Made by a program: the position numbers and the translations under genes | DNA from: Psychrobacter glacincola | Lineage (GTDB): Bacteria; Pseudomonadota; Gammaproteobacteria; Pseudomonadales; Moraxellaceae | Direction of reading: 5' to 3' | DNA length: 64,000 bases | Assembly: GCF_904846215.1 (NCBI RefSeq) | Contig: NZ_CAJGZK010000002.1 | Span: forward strand, 219,921-283,920 | Notes under the pieces: generated by a model | Told to the model about the DNA's origin: nothing | The model's database searches: none | The model's input: the letters and a program-made list of their open reading frames with translations, nothing else | Shown here: positions 37,124 to 45,716 of the stretch, in pieces | How positions within the stretch are numbered: position 1 is the first letter of the stretch | Layout of the letters: the number at the start of each line of letters is the position of its first letter

Positions 37124-38940
37124 GTGTTCAAAAAATAACGACCCTTAACTCAGCGACAGTGGCGTTTTCTGCCACCAACGCCCAACCAACGCTATCACGC
37201 TTACGCAAAAACAGTGGCCGTTTGCTTGGCTTAACTGCTTTAGCATTCAGCATGGCGGCTTGTAATACCATTCCAAAGGCTGATACGCGTCCTGTATTGG
37301 CGGTGCCTAATATTCCGATCGAACAAACCTATGGCGCGTTCGATAAGGAAACCGTCAGTAATGCTCAGCAAGCCAGTCTTGCTGGTCAACGCTGGCAGAA
37401 CTTTTACAGCGACGAGCGTTTAAAAGGTCTGATCGCTTTAGGTCTTCAAAACAACAAAGACTTTGAAAATGCTCGTTTGGCGATTGAAAAAGCCCGTGCC
37501 CAGTATCAAATTACTGATATCAATGACCTACCTCGTATTGACGGTAATGCTGGATACTCTCGCCAACGTCAAAGAGGGACAACAGGTGATAATTATAACG
37601 TCAACCTTGGTCTGGCCAATTATGAGCTCGACTTTTGGGGTAAAATTGCCAGCTTAAAAGACCAAGCGTTGCAGAATTTTTTATCAACGACAGCAGCAAA
37701 AGATGCGACTCAAATCAGTCTGATTAGTAATATAGCTCAAAGCTATGCCAATTTGAGCTATAGCTTAGCGCAGCTACAACTGGCAGAGGCGACGGTAGAG
37801 AGCCGTGAGAAATCGCTGTTTATTGCTAGCAAACGCTTTGAAGCCGGTATTGACCCTAAGCTGCCGTCTTTGCAATCTAGCGCCTCACTTGAAAATGCCC
37901 GACTTGCCGTTTTACGTGCCCAAAGCAGTATTTTAAAATCACGTAATGCGCTGCAGTTCTTGGTTGGTGGACCGATTCCAACCAATCTGATTCCAACGCC
38001 TGCGGTCAGTAATATCACAAGTCAGCAAGTATTTAGTGCAGGCTTGCCAAGTGAGCTGCTACGCTATCGTCCTGATGTGTTGCAAGCCGAATATAATCTA
38101 AAAGCGGCTGGTGCGAATATCGAAGTGGCGCGCGCGTCTTATTACCCCTCTATCAGCTTGGCCAGTAATATTGGCTTGAGCAGCGGCAGTTTAAATGACC
38201 TGTTTAAGAGTGGTTCTGTAAGCTGGTCATTCGGTCCAAGCGTTAGTGTGCCTATCTTTGATGCTGGTCGCTTAGATGCCAACTATGATGTGGCACAAAT
38301 CGAGCGTAAGCAGACGCTTGCAGGCTATGAGCGCTCAATTCAGACGGCTTTCCGTGAGGTCTCTGACGTCTTGGCAACTCGTGCGACCTTAGGCGAGCAA
38401 TTAGAGGCGCAGTATCGTTTGCAAGACAACTTTGAGCAGACGTATCAGATTGCTGATGCACGCTTTAAAGCAGGTATCTCAAACTACTTAGACGTCCTCG
38501 ATGCGCAGCGCTCGCTGTTTTCAACGCAGCAAGGTATTTTGGATTTAGAGCTGCAAAAAATCATCAGTCAAATTGAGCTTTATCAAGTGTTGGGTGGCGG
38601 TGCCAATCTAGATGTACCTACCGTGATTCCTGTACCGCAACATAGAAATCTGGTACAAGTAGTCAATGCAGCTGCCAATAGTAATAAGGCAAAAGCCACT
38701 GATGCTATCGATGCGGCAAGCTCTGCGCGTGTGATCTCGGCACAAGAAGCACTGGCAATTAAACAAGCAGAGCCCATAGAAAAATCAACTTTTAGGCCAA
38801 CTGCTGTGGTCGATATCAATAATGATGGCAAGACTGATGCTGCGCTTGGGGTGATTACTGACGAGACGACCTCAAAAGAGACTCGCATCAAAGAAGTCAG
38901 TGTCGAGCAAGTGCTGGTCACGCAGATCATTGAGCCTTAA
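37120..38940 (+). CDS. outer-membrane efflux channel lipoprotein (OprM/AdeK type) with C-terminal extension
   Basis: TolC-like trimeric channel for the RND pump. It has a long N-terminus, then a lipobox (ALAFSMAAC) at about residue 48, and two OEP repeats. Family motifs include ARLAIEKARAQYQITDINDLPRIDGNAGYSRQR, YELDFWGKIASLKDQALQNFL, RPDVLQAEYNLKAAGANIEVARASYYPSISL and SNYLDVLDAQRSLF. The channel domain ends near residue 500. About 105 extra residues follow, including DINNDGKTDAALG, a DxNxDGxxD pattern resembling calcium-binding loops. That tail is unusual for the family. Confidence 0.92.
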   Translation: MSVQKITTLNSATVAFSATNAQPTLSRLRKNSGRLLGLTALAFSMAACNTIPKADTRPVLAVPNIPIEQTYGAFDKETVSNAQQASLAGQRWQNFYSDERLKGLIALGLQNNKDFENARLAIEKARAQYQITDINDLPRIDGNAGYSRQRQRGTTGDNYNVNLGLANYELDFWGKIASLKDQALQNFLSTTAAKDATQISLISNIAQSYANLSYSLAQLQLAEATVESREKSLFIASKRFEAGIDPKLPSLQSSASLENARLAVLRAQSSILKSRNALQFLVGGPIPTNLIPTPAVSNITSQQVFSAGLPSELLRYRPDVLQAEYNLKAAGANIEVARASYYPSISLASNIGLSSGSLNDLFKSGSVSWSFGPSVSVPIFDAGRLDANYDVAQIERKQTLAGYERSIQTAFREVSDVLATRATLGEQLEAQYRLQDNFEQTYQIADARFKAGISNYLDVLDAQRSLFSTQQGILDLELQKIISQIELYQVLGGGANLDVPTVIPVPQHRNLVQVVNAAANSNKAKATDAIDAASSARVISAQEALAIKQAEPIEKSTFRPTAVVDINNDGKTDAALGVITDETTSKETRIKEVSVEQVLVTQIIEP

Positions 38941-39003
38941 CTCATAAAGCATCTATAATCGTGTGACGTACCTATATCACGTTGATAGTCGATAAGTATA
39001 ATC

Positions 39004-39043
39004 AGCCCTACCGACTCATTATAGTAAGTCGGTAGGGCTTTTT
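39004..39043 (+). terminator. rho-independent terminator of the RND operon
   Basis: A perfect 13-bp stem AGCCCTACCGACT/AGTCGGTAGGGCT with a 10-nt loop, followed by Ts. Confidence 0.92.
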
Positions 39044-39088
39044 GCTTTTGATAGTGCTTTTGCTTTTCATAGCTGGTATTGGGTATAG

Positions 39089-39233
39089 TATAGTCAGTCC
39101 TAAATAAAAGAAATACGAATGTTATCAATCACTACTGGGGTTAATTTTTCTTGCTTGCTGTGCCTATACAGACAGAGGCTGCGAATAATTAACCCCAGTA
39201 GTTCTGTACCCTTTTAAAAGTGGATTAACTATA
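39089..39233 (+). repeat. dispersed palindromic element, copy F
   Basis: A 145-bp element with TATAGTCA and TAACTATA ends. Its arms CTACTGGGGTTAATT/AATTAACCCCAGTAG differ from all other copies yet are exactly complementary. It lies between the RND terminator and hemB. Confidence 0.92.
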
Positions 39234-39305
39234 TTGACATTATGTGACATAGCTTTTTAAAAACCTCAGTAATTAAAAAAATAACCGTGATTGCAATGCA
39301 AATAA

Positions 39306-40322
<1,017 letters not shown>

Positions 40323-40348
40323 TTTCAGCCTATTTTTACTTATTATAG

Positions 40349-40391
40349 AAAAACCGTATCCGCTACTATTAAGCCTCGGGCACGGTTTTTT
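40349..40391 (+). terminator. likely terminator after hemB
   Basis: AAAAACCGT pairs with ACGGTTTTTT around a 24-nt loop containing a short CC/GG pair. Convergent genes lie on both sides. Confidence 0.65.
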
Positions 40392-40437
40392 ATTTCGTTA
40401 CGCTAAAAAATCAGACTGCACTGTATCAAATAGCACT

Positions 40438-41415
40438 TTATAAATGTGCCCGCTCATGCGGCTCATCAAAGTCAATAACAGGACCAACGGGTACGATAGC
40501 TGTAGGATTGATCGTTGCGTGGCTGGTGTAATAATGCGCTTTAATATGATCCATATTTATCGTGTCTCTAACGCCCGGTACTTGATACAAATCACGCAGA
40601 TAACCCCAAAGGTTCGGATAATCGATGATACGGCGAATATTACATTTAAAATGCCCGACATAAACCGCATCAAAACGCACTAAAGTCGTGAACAAGCGCC
40701 AATCCGCCTCAGTTATCGTGCTACCTATTAAGTAACGTTGGTCTGCCAAACGCGCCTCTATCATATCTAGGGCAGCGAATAACGCAACTACCGCTTCTGT
40801 ATAAGCAGCTTGCGTGCTTGCAAAACCAGCTTTATAGACGCCATTATTGATAGCATCATAAACAAACGCATTTATCTCATCAATTTCTACTAGTGAATCA
40901 GCTGGTAGAAAATCACCAGCTACTGCCCCAACTTCATCAAAAGCTGAGTTAAACATACGAATAATCTCAGAGGATTCATTGCTGACGATACTATTGGTTT
41001 TTTTATCCCATAGTATTGGTACAGTCACTCGTCCCGTATAGTCAGACTTGGCAGCGGTGTAGACTTCGTAAAGATAGCTGGCATTAATAAGCGGATCAGC
41101 GATAACGCCTTGCTCCTCTGCAAACGTCCAACCTTTACCACCCATAAATGGATGTACCACAGATATCGAGATCATGTCTTCTAAGCCTTTAAGCTTGCGA
41201 AAAATTGTCGTACGGTTCGCCCATGGACACGCCAAAGAGACATATAAGTGATAACGGTTTGCTTCCGCTTTAAAGCCGCTCTCGCCTGTTGGACCTGCGC
41301 TACCGTCTACGGTTACCCAATTTCTAAAACCGGCGTCTTCACGCTCAAATCGTCCACCGCTAGATGCTGTGTCATACCATTTGTCTTGCCATTGCCCGTC
41401 GACCAATAGCCCCAT
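40438..41415 (-). CDS. yqjG: glutathionyl-hydroquinone reductase (YqjG/PcpF type)
   Basis: Xi-class glutathione transferase that reduces S-glutathionyl hydroquinones. The 325-aa protein carries the active-site cysteine in LYVSLACPWANRTTIFRKLKGLE. It also has SVVHPFMGGKGWTF, PILWDKKTNSIVSNESSEIIRMFN and EADWRLFTTLVRFDAVYVGHFKCN. All of these are typical of the family. Start at 41415 (MGLLVDGQW) with GAGGAG 7 nt upstream; the longer frame to 41460 is not preferred. A Fur-like AT-rich dyad lies about 55 bp upstream. Confidence 0.92.
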   Translation of the reverse strand: MGLLVDGQWQDKWYDTASSGGRFEREDAGFRNWVTVDGSAGPTGESGFKAEANRYHLYVSLACPWANRTTIFRKLKGLEDMISISVVHPFMGGKGWTFAEEQGVIADPLINASYLYEVYTAAKSDYTGRVTVPILWDKKTNSIVSNESSEIIRMFNSAFDEVGAVAGDFLPADSLVEIDEINAFVYDAINNGVYKAGFASTQAAYTEAVVALFAALDMIEARLADQRYLIGSTITEADWRLFTTLVRFDAVYVGHFKCNIRRIIDYPNLWGYLRDLYQVPGVRDTINMDHIKAHYYTSHATINPTAIVPVGPVIDFDEPHERAHL

Positions 41416-41468
41416 GCCACTCTCCTCAATATTCTGTTTTGATATAATTTTACGGCACATACATACTA

Positions 41469-41488
41469 TGAAATCATTATCATAATAA
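41469..41488 (-). promoter_or_regulatory. weak Fur-like site upstream of yqjG
   Basis: The minus strand contains TTATTATGATAATGATTTC, with a perfect GATAATGAT half. The other half matches poorly, so this is a tentative site. The rest of 41489-41680 is AT-rich without a gene. Confidence 0.25.
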
Positions 41489-41680
41489 ACACTCTGTTTT
41501 GAGAATTATCATACCAGTTATATATTGCCTAGCCATTAGCCTTTGTATTTCTGTTGACAATAAAATATAAACCAATTTTACTGACTATTTAATATAACTA
41601 CATAAAAAATCTAATTCGCTCACTATAAAAGTGTAATAGTCAGTATTATGCCAATAAAAGAAGTTTATTAGAAAAAAGGC

Positions 41681-41708
41681 TTGCAAAGTAGTAGAAACTT
41701 GATAGAAT
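41681..41708 (+). promoter_or_regulatory. promoter of tRNA-Val(GAC)
   Basis: TTGCAA (41681-41686) and TAGAAT (41703-41708) with a 16-bp spacer; the tRNA starts 14 bp later. Confidence 0.7.
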
Positions 41709-41721
41709 ACTCAACCTAAAT

Positions 41722-41798
<77 letters not shown>

Positions 41799-41806
41799 GA
41801 TTCGAA

Positions 41807-41837
41807 AGCCCCAATCTTTATGATTGGGGCTTTTTTT
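41807..41837 (+). terminator. rho-independent terminator of tRNA-Val(GAC)
   Basis: A perfect 10-bp stem AGCCCCAATC/GATTGGGGCT with a 5-nt loop and a run of seven Ts ending at 41837. Confidence 0.92.
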
Positions 41838-41933
41838 ATGCCCATTTTATAAGGGTTGTAGCGCAAAACTTCTATTTGATTCGTGTTGTAGCTGCTCTAT
41901 TTTTATCAGTATTCTTTTTTCTTAAAAAAGCTC

Positions 41934-41962
41934 GGTGACCAAATGGTGACTAAAACGTGACC
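41934..41962. other. three 11-bp-phased GGTGACC repeats, candidate integrase arm sites
   Basis: GGTGACC at 41934, GGTGACT at 41945 and CGTGACC at 41956 are spaced exactly one helical turn apart. They lie between the presumed attachment site and the recombination genes. They share 20 identical bases with 7541-7560 next to another tRNA operon. Confidence 0.6.
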
Positions 41963-42028
41963 AACCTAAAATATCACTATCTTGTCTTCTCCGATATTTG
42001 ACCTCTACTCCAAACTTTTCTTTACCAC

Positions 42029-42253
42029 CTATTTAACTTCTTCTGATGCCTTGTTAGGGATATAAGTAAATAATTCACCCACACCCACATCTAGTGCTTC
42101 ACAAATCTTATCCATGGTTTCAAAATCTATTCGCGAAGTCTGTTCATTATAGATTTTGTGCATTGTAGATTTACTAATGCCTGTCATCCTTATCAAATCA
42201 GCAACCTTCATTCTGCGCTCTGCTAATAAAACTGGCAAATTAGACACAATCAT
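42029..42253 (-). CDS. XRE-family repressor of the integrative element
   Basis: A 74-aa helix-turn-helix protein. It starts MIVSNLPVLLAERRMKVADLIRMTGISKSTMHKIYNEQTS and continues DFETMDKICEALDVGVGELF, the standard Cro/CI-type fold. Start at 42253 with AAAGG upstream; the frame extends to 42298 without a better site. It is divergent from the excisionase-like and integrase genes, so it probably controls both directions. The exact operator is not identified. Confidence 0.8.
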   Translation of the reverse strand: MIVSNLPVLLAERRMKVADLIRMTGISKSTMHKIYNEQTSRIDFETMDKICEALDVGVGELFTYIPNKASEEVK

Positions 42254-42402
42254 AATAAAAACCTTTATTTCATAAAAATTACTTGTATCGAATAACAAAT
42301 AACGGTATATTAAGCGTATCGAAGTACTTTGTTGTTTTATAGAAGTACATTAATGTTCGATAGACTCGTAAAGTAGCTTAATTAACTTACAAGGAATCTA
42401 TT

Positions 42403-42618
42403 ATGTCACATACTTACCTGACAACCCAAGAGCTTTCTGAGCGTATCAAATACAATCCGCGCACGATCCGTAATGAGCTTAAGGATAGCGTACTTATTGA
42501 AGGCATTCATTACATACGTCCTTTTGGTGGTCGCAAGATTTTATACGTTTGGGAAGAAATTGAAAAAGACATGCGTACTGGTATCACCGGTAGCATCAAC
42601 GCCATGGCATTGCAATAA
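42403..42618 (+). CDS. excisionase-like / AlpA-type DNA-binding protein
   Basis: A 71-aa basic protein with a MerR-like winged helix: LTTQELSERIKYNPRTIRNELK, then GIHYIRPFGGRKILYVWEEIEKDM. Size, fold and position just before the integrase gene (8 bp gap) suggest a recombination directionality factor. AAGGAATCT lies before the ATG. The function is inferred from context. Confidence 0.7.
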   Translation: MSHTYLTTQELSERIKYNPRTIRNELKDSVLIEGIHYIRPFGGRKILYVWEEIEKDMRTGITGSINAMALQ

Positions 42619-42626
42619 GGAGAAAT

Positions 42627-43826
42627 ATGATGGCTAGCATTAGAAGCAGAAATAAGAGGCTTATAGTCGATTTTTATTATATGGGCAAACGCTGTCGGGA
42701 GACGACAAACCTGATAGATACTCCGGCAAATCGTAAAAAGCTTGAAAGTATTATTTTGAATATGGAAGCCGAAATTAGGTTAGGTATTTTTAATTATGCT
42801 AAATACTTTCCGAAAAGTGATAAGGCTGCAGAAATGGTGGCTTTGAACGATCGTAAGGAATGCATTAATACCAACGTTCCTTCCTTCAAGCAGTTCGCAA
42901 CACTGTGGTTTTCTGAAAAGGAAATTGAGTGGCGCGATACTTACAAGCGCAAAATACAGGAGATTATTGATATGTATTTGCTTCCTGAGTTTGGTACTAA
43001 AGCCATTCATGTCATAAAAAAGACAGATGTATTAGCCTTCCGTTCATCGCTCGCCAAAGTAACGTACGGAAAAGCTAACAAACATCTGTCAGCGGCACGC
43101 ATCAATTCGATAATGGTACCTTTGGGTATGATACTAAAAGAAGCCGCTAAACGCTATAAGTTTGATAACCCTTATTATGATATCAAGGCACTCAAACAGC
43201 CTAAAACTGATATTCAGCCTCTCACATTGGAGGAGGTTTGGACGTTTATTAATGGCGTGAGGGAGGATTATCGCCATTATTATCTGGTGCGGTTTTTTAC
43301 AGGTATGCGTACCAGTGAGATTGATGGGCTGACATGGGATAACGTTGATTTCAATCGTCGTGAGATTGTCATTAAGCAGGCGTTAGTCAAAGGCAAGATT
43401 GTCCCTCCTAAAACACAGGAGTCTTATCGCGCCATTCAAATGTCTCCATGGGTTTATGAGGCGCTGAAAGAGCAACAAGAAATCTCTTATAGGCGTTCGG
43501 ATTATGTGTTTTGCTCACATACGGGTGAGCCATTGGATTATAACAATGTGAATAAGCGTATTTGGCATCCCACACTTAAAGTTTTACGGTTGAAGAAGCG
43601 CAACGCCTATCAAACACGCCATACGGCAGCGACTTTATGGTTGGCGGCAGGTGAGAGTCCTGAGTGGATAGCCAGTCAAATGGGCCATTCGACGACTAAG
43701 ATGTTATTTAATACTTATAGTCGCTATGTACCAAATATGACACGCCAAGATGGTAGTGCTTTTGAAGCGCTCGTAAATCGAAGCCAGATTACTCAAGCAT
43801 GTACTGACAAGGAGACGTCAAAATGA
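42627..43826 (+). CDS. int: tyrosine recombinase/integrase
   Basis: The 399-aa protein has an N-terminal arm-binding region (SIRSRNKRLIVDFYYMGKRCRETTNL), a SAM-like core-binding domain (about residues 90-190) and a catalytic domain. Catalytic residues are visible: Arg in RFFTGMRTSEIDGLTWDNV, His/Arg in AYQTRHTAATLWLAAGESPEWIASQMGHS, and Tyr in NTYSRYVP. AAGGAGAAAT precedes two consecutive ATGs. It overlaps the next gene by ATGA. It presumably integrates at tRNA-Val(GAC). Confidence 0.93.
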   Translation: MMASIRSRNKRLIVDFYYMGKRCRETTNLIDTPANRKKLESIILNMEAEIRLGIFNYAKYFPKSDKAAEMVALNDRKECINTNVPSFKQFATLWFSEKEIEWRDTYKRKIQEIIDMYLLPEFGTKAIHVIKKTDVLAFRSSLAKVTYGKANKHLSAARINSIMVPLGMILKEAAKRYKFDNPYYDIKALKQPKTDIQPLTLEEVWTFINGVREDYRHYYLVRFFTGMRTSEIDGLTWDNVDFNRREIVIKQALVKGKIVPPKTQESYRAIQMSPWVYEALKEQQEISYRRSDYVFCSHTGEPLDYNNVNKRIWHPTLKVLRLKKRNAYQTRHTAATLWLAAGESPEWIASQMGHSTTKMLFNTYSRYVPNMTRQDGSAFEALVNRSQITQACTDKETSK

Positions 43827-44113
43827 AAATTATTGATTACGATAAGCTATTTGCCGAGTTTAAACCTAATGGCTATGTCAGTGAGGATGCAAATACTATC
43901 GCCAATATGCTGATTTATGATCTATGTATTCAACCTGGCTCTAATCTAGCGCGCTTTTTAGGAGTTAAGCCTTGCTTTGACAATCATATGGCGATGCGTA
44001 TATGGGTACAGAAGCGCTTGGATGTGAGTCTTGGATATGTGGTTGAAGATATGTGTAGTCAGCTACAGAGCGAGCTTTACGAGCTACTCCCACAGTCTGG
44101 TTATGGCTACTAA
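43823..44113 (+). CDS. small hypothetical protein downstream of int
   Basis: Not recognised. The 96-aa, mildly acidic and helical protein starts MKIIDYDKLFAEFKPNGYVSE. It overlaps int by ATGA, so it is translationally coupled. No signal peptide, membrane segment or metal motif is visible. Probably element cargo or a recombination accessory. Confidence 0.65.
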   Translation: MKIIDYDKLFAEFKPNGYVSEDANTIANMLIYDLCIQPGSNLARFLGVKPCFDNHMAMRIWVQKRLDVSLGYVVEDMCSQLQSELYELLPQSGYGY

Positions 44114-44126
44114 CGAGGAGAATATC

Positions 44127-44447
44127 ATGAGTGTTAACTTTGTGTTCGACTCAAGCCTAGATGATGTAGCAAAGCGTTTGTGCCATGAATATTGGTCGTA
44201 TTTATCACCCAATGACTATATCAATCACCTAAAGATACTTTGCTACGATTACAATATAAGGTCTGAGGAGTTGTTTGCTACGCTTGCAAAATGCCAGGTT
44301 TATTTAGATGACATACATTGCGAGTATTGCGGTCGTCCCTATCAACTAGATGTGCCAGCAGATATTCCCCATGCAAGACAACATAAATCTTGGTTTTGTG
44401 ATGGATGCATCAGTTTTTCTGGGGGACAGCTTACGGTTAGTAGATAG
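44127..44447 (+). CDS. small protein with a C-terminal zinc-ribbon motif
   Basis: Not recognised. The 106-aa protein has a helical N-terminus and a CEYC...WFCDGC pair (about residues 68-94) that should bind one zinc. Start chosen at 44127 (MSVNFVFD) because GAGGAG lies 6 nt upstream; the frame is open to 44031 but overlaps the previous gene. Last gene of the int unit, closed by a terminator. Confidence 0.7.
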   Translation: MSVNFVFDSSLDDVAKRLCHEYWSYLSPNDYINHLKILCYDYNIRSEELFATLAKCQVYLDDIHCEYCGRPYQLDVPADIPHARQHKSWFCDGCISFSGGQLTVSR

Positions 44448-44466
44448 ATATTCAAGAGTATTTGAT

Positions 44467-44497
44467 AACCAGATGGCCCATGCTGTCTGGTTTTTTT
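44467..44497 (+). terminator. rho-independent terminator after the int operon
   Basis: An 11-bp stem (44467-44477 with 44482-44492, two G-T pairs) around CCAT, followed by Ts. It marks the end of the integrase transcription unit. Confidence 0.85.
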
Positions 44498-44555
44498 ATG
44501 TTGATTATTTTCTTCTATGTAAAAAGTGTAGTGCTTAATCAGTCTATTTTCGAGG

Positions 44556-44754
44556 ATTATAAGCCACCTATGCGGTGGTGAAGGCCCGCTACTAGCCCGC
44601 CCGCGACATGCTTAATTTCTAAGCCACCTATGCGGTGATGAAGTTTGGCCGGTAATGATTGCAATCTTACTCGCTTTTCTAAGTCACCTATGCGGTGATG
44701 AAGGGGGGCAAGGCGTTTGGTTGGCTGCAAGTTGTTTTCTAAGTCACCTATGCG
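44556..44754 (-). CRISPR. orphan type I-F-like CRISPR array, 3 spacers
   Basis: Four 28-bp repeats start at 44556, 44616, 44676 and 44736. The consensus begins TTTCTAAGYCACCTATGCGG and ends TGATGAAG. The spacers are 44584-44615, 44644-44675 and 44704-44735, each 32 bp. The stem CACC/GGTG, the 28/32 sizes and the TTAGAAA end on the minus strand fit type I-F. The low-coordinate repeat is degenerate at three positions, as expected for the leader-distal end. The high-coordinate repeat is cut after 19 bp. The array should therefore be read on the minus strand, from an AT-rich region at 44755-44895. No cas gene is in the window. Confidence 0.88.
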
Positions 44755-44895
44755 TTATATCTAGTAGATAGTATATAAATAATGTATAAGGTATATAGAG
44801 TAAGGTTTGGTAGGAGAAAAATTTTTTATATATATAATATATACTATATAAAATACATGTTGGTTCAAGAAATTTTGCATAATTTATAATTTGAT

Positions 44896-45003
44896 CTATA
44901 AGGATTGCATGAGTTGCTTCTGAAAGTCTTTGATATCATCGAAGCTGTTAATGCTGCTAGCCATTTGCTCAGCCAGTTTCTTGATGTCAGATTGGTTAGT
45001 CAT
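44896..45003 (-). pseudogene. N-terminal remnant of an IS256-like transposase
   Basis: A 35-codon frame starting MTNQSDIKKLAEQMASSI, with an upstream AGGAG ribosome site. Its N-terminus resembles IS256-family transposases (short acidic helices before the catalytic part). Everything after residue 35 is missing. Upstream of it, 45004-45060 reads on the minus strand CCTAAAAAGTGTGTAACTGC, which looks like the matching IS end. The family call rests on memory of such N-termini. Confidence 0.45.
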
Positions 45004-45057
45004 TGCTTATTCTCCTGTTAGTGGATTATAAGCAGTTACACACTTTTTAGGAAAGGC

Positions 45058-45333
45058 TCGGCCAATATGGGAATGCCCATCGCTTTTGATAGTCGTGCTA
45101 ACTACAGCTTGTTCAATGACAAGCTACCGTTAAAAGTAGATTCTGTTATCCATAAAGCGGTGGTTGAAGTTGACGAAAAAGGCACGGTTGCCGCAGCAGC
45201 AACGGGGATTGGTGTACAACTTGTTATGGCGACTCATAAAGCCGAAATTACAGCCGACCATCCCTTTATGTTTATGATTAAAGACAATAAAACCGATGCT
45301 ATATTGTTCTTAGGGCAGGTAAATAAACTTTAG
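45058..45333 (+). pseudogene. C-terminal fragment of a serpin (serine protease inhibitor)
   Basis: About 90 residues match the last quarter of a serpin. GMPIAFDSRANYS is followed by the reactive-centre hinge HKAVVEVDEKGTVAAAATG and the C-terminal signature ADHPFMFMIKDNKTDAILFLGQVN. A functional serpin needs about 370 residues; the first three quarters are gone, and the break coincides with the IS-like end at about 45060. The ATG at 45067 is an internal codon without a ribosome site. The reactive loop survives, but the fragment cannot fold as an inhibitor. Confidence 0.8.
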
Positions 45334-45716
45334 TAGGAAACAGCTCAATAAGGGTATGCCTATTGTGAACCAATCAGGCGCTCTAACTGGTTCGGTTCCC
45401 TAGTGAGGACTTGAATATTCGGTTGTACGCTATTGTTATCATCACTCCTAGTTATTTATAGTAGCTCCGTGTACACAGTAGTGTCCTTTTTAACATGAAA
45501 TGGCGGTATATCCATTTCATGTTAAGTCACTGTAGACCATTAAGTATAAGACGGCCTTTAAACCACCAGGCTCCTGATCAACGTTCGATGACTTAAATTA
45601 ATCTGTATACCATTGTCGTTCGCCTACTTAGCACTAGCACCGATGACTTTATGACTTGAGCCAGCGTGCCATTTGTCTTATTGGGTTTGTGTTAAGCACG
45701 GCAAATTGTACGTGTT
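45334..45716. other. non-coding stretch with a 26-bp repeat and a long palindrome
   Basis: It holds direct-repeat copy 1 (45347-45372), whose partner is at 53813-53838. It also holds a perfect 14-bp inverted repeat at 45490-45525 (arms TTAACATGAAATGG/CCATTTCATGTTAA, 8-nt loop) without a T run. No gene is supported here. Confidence 0.6.
45347..45372. repeat. imperfect 26-bp direct repeat, left copy
   Basis: AATAAGGGTATGCC followed by GAACCA six bases on. It matches 20 of 26 positions of 53813-53838 in the same orientation. The pair encloses the iron/flavin redox block. Confidence 0.55.

Noticed and set aside
44755..44900. Very AT-rich tract as a replication origin
   Set aside because: No iterons, DnaA boxes or Rep gene; better explained as a CRISPR leader remnant or insertion debris.
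45490..45525. Palindrome as a terminator of the serpin fragment or flavin reductase gene
   Set aside because: No T run follows on either strand, and the loop and stem lack a GC-rich base.
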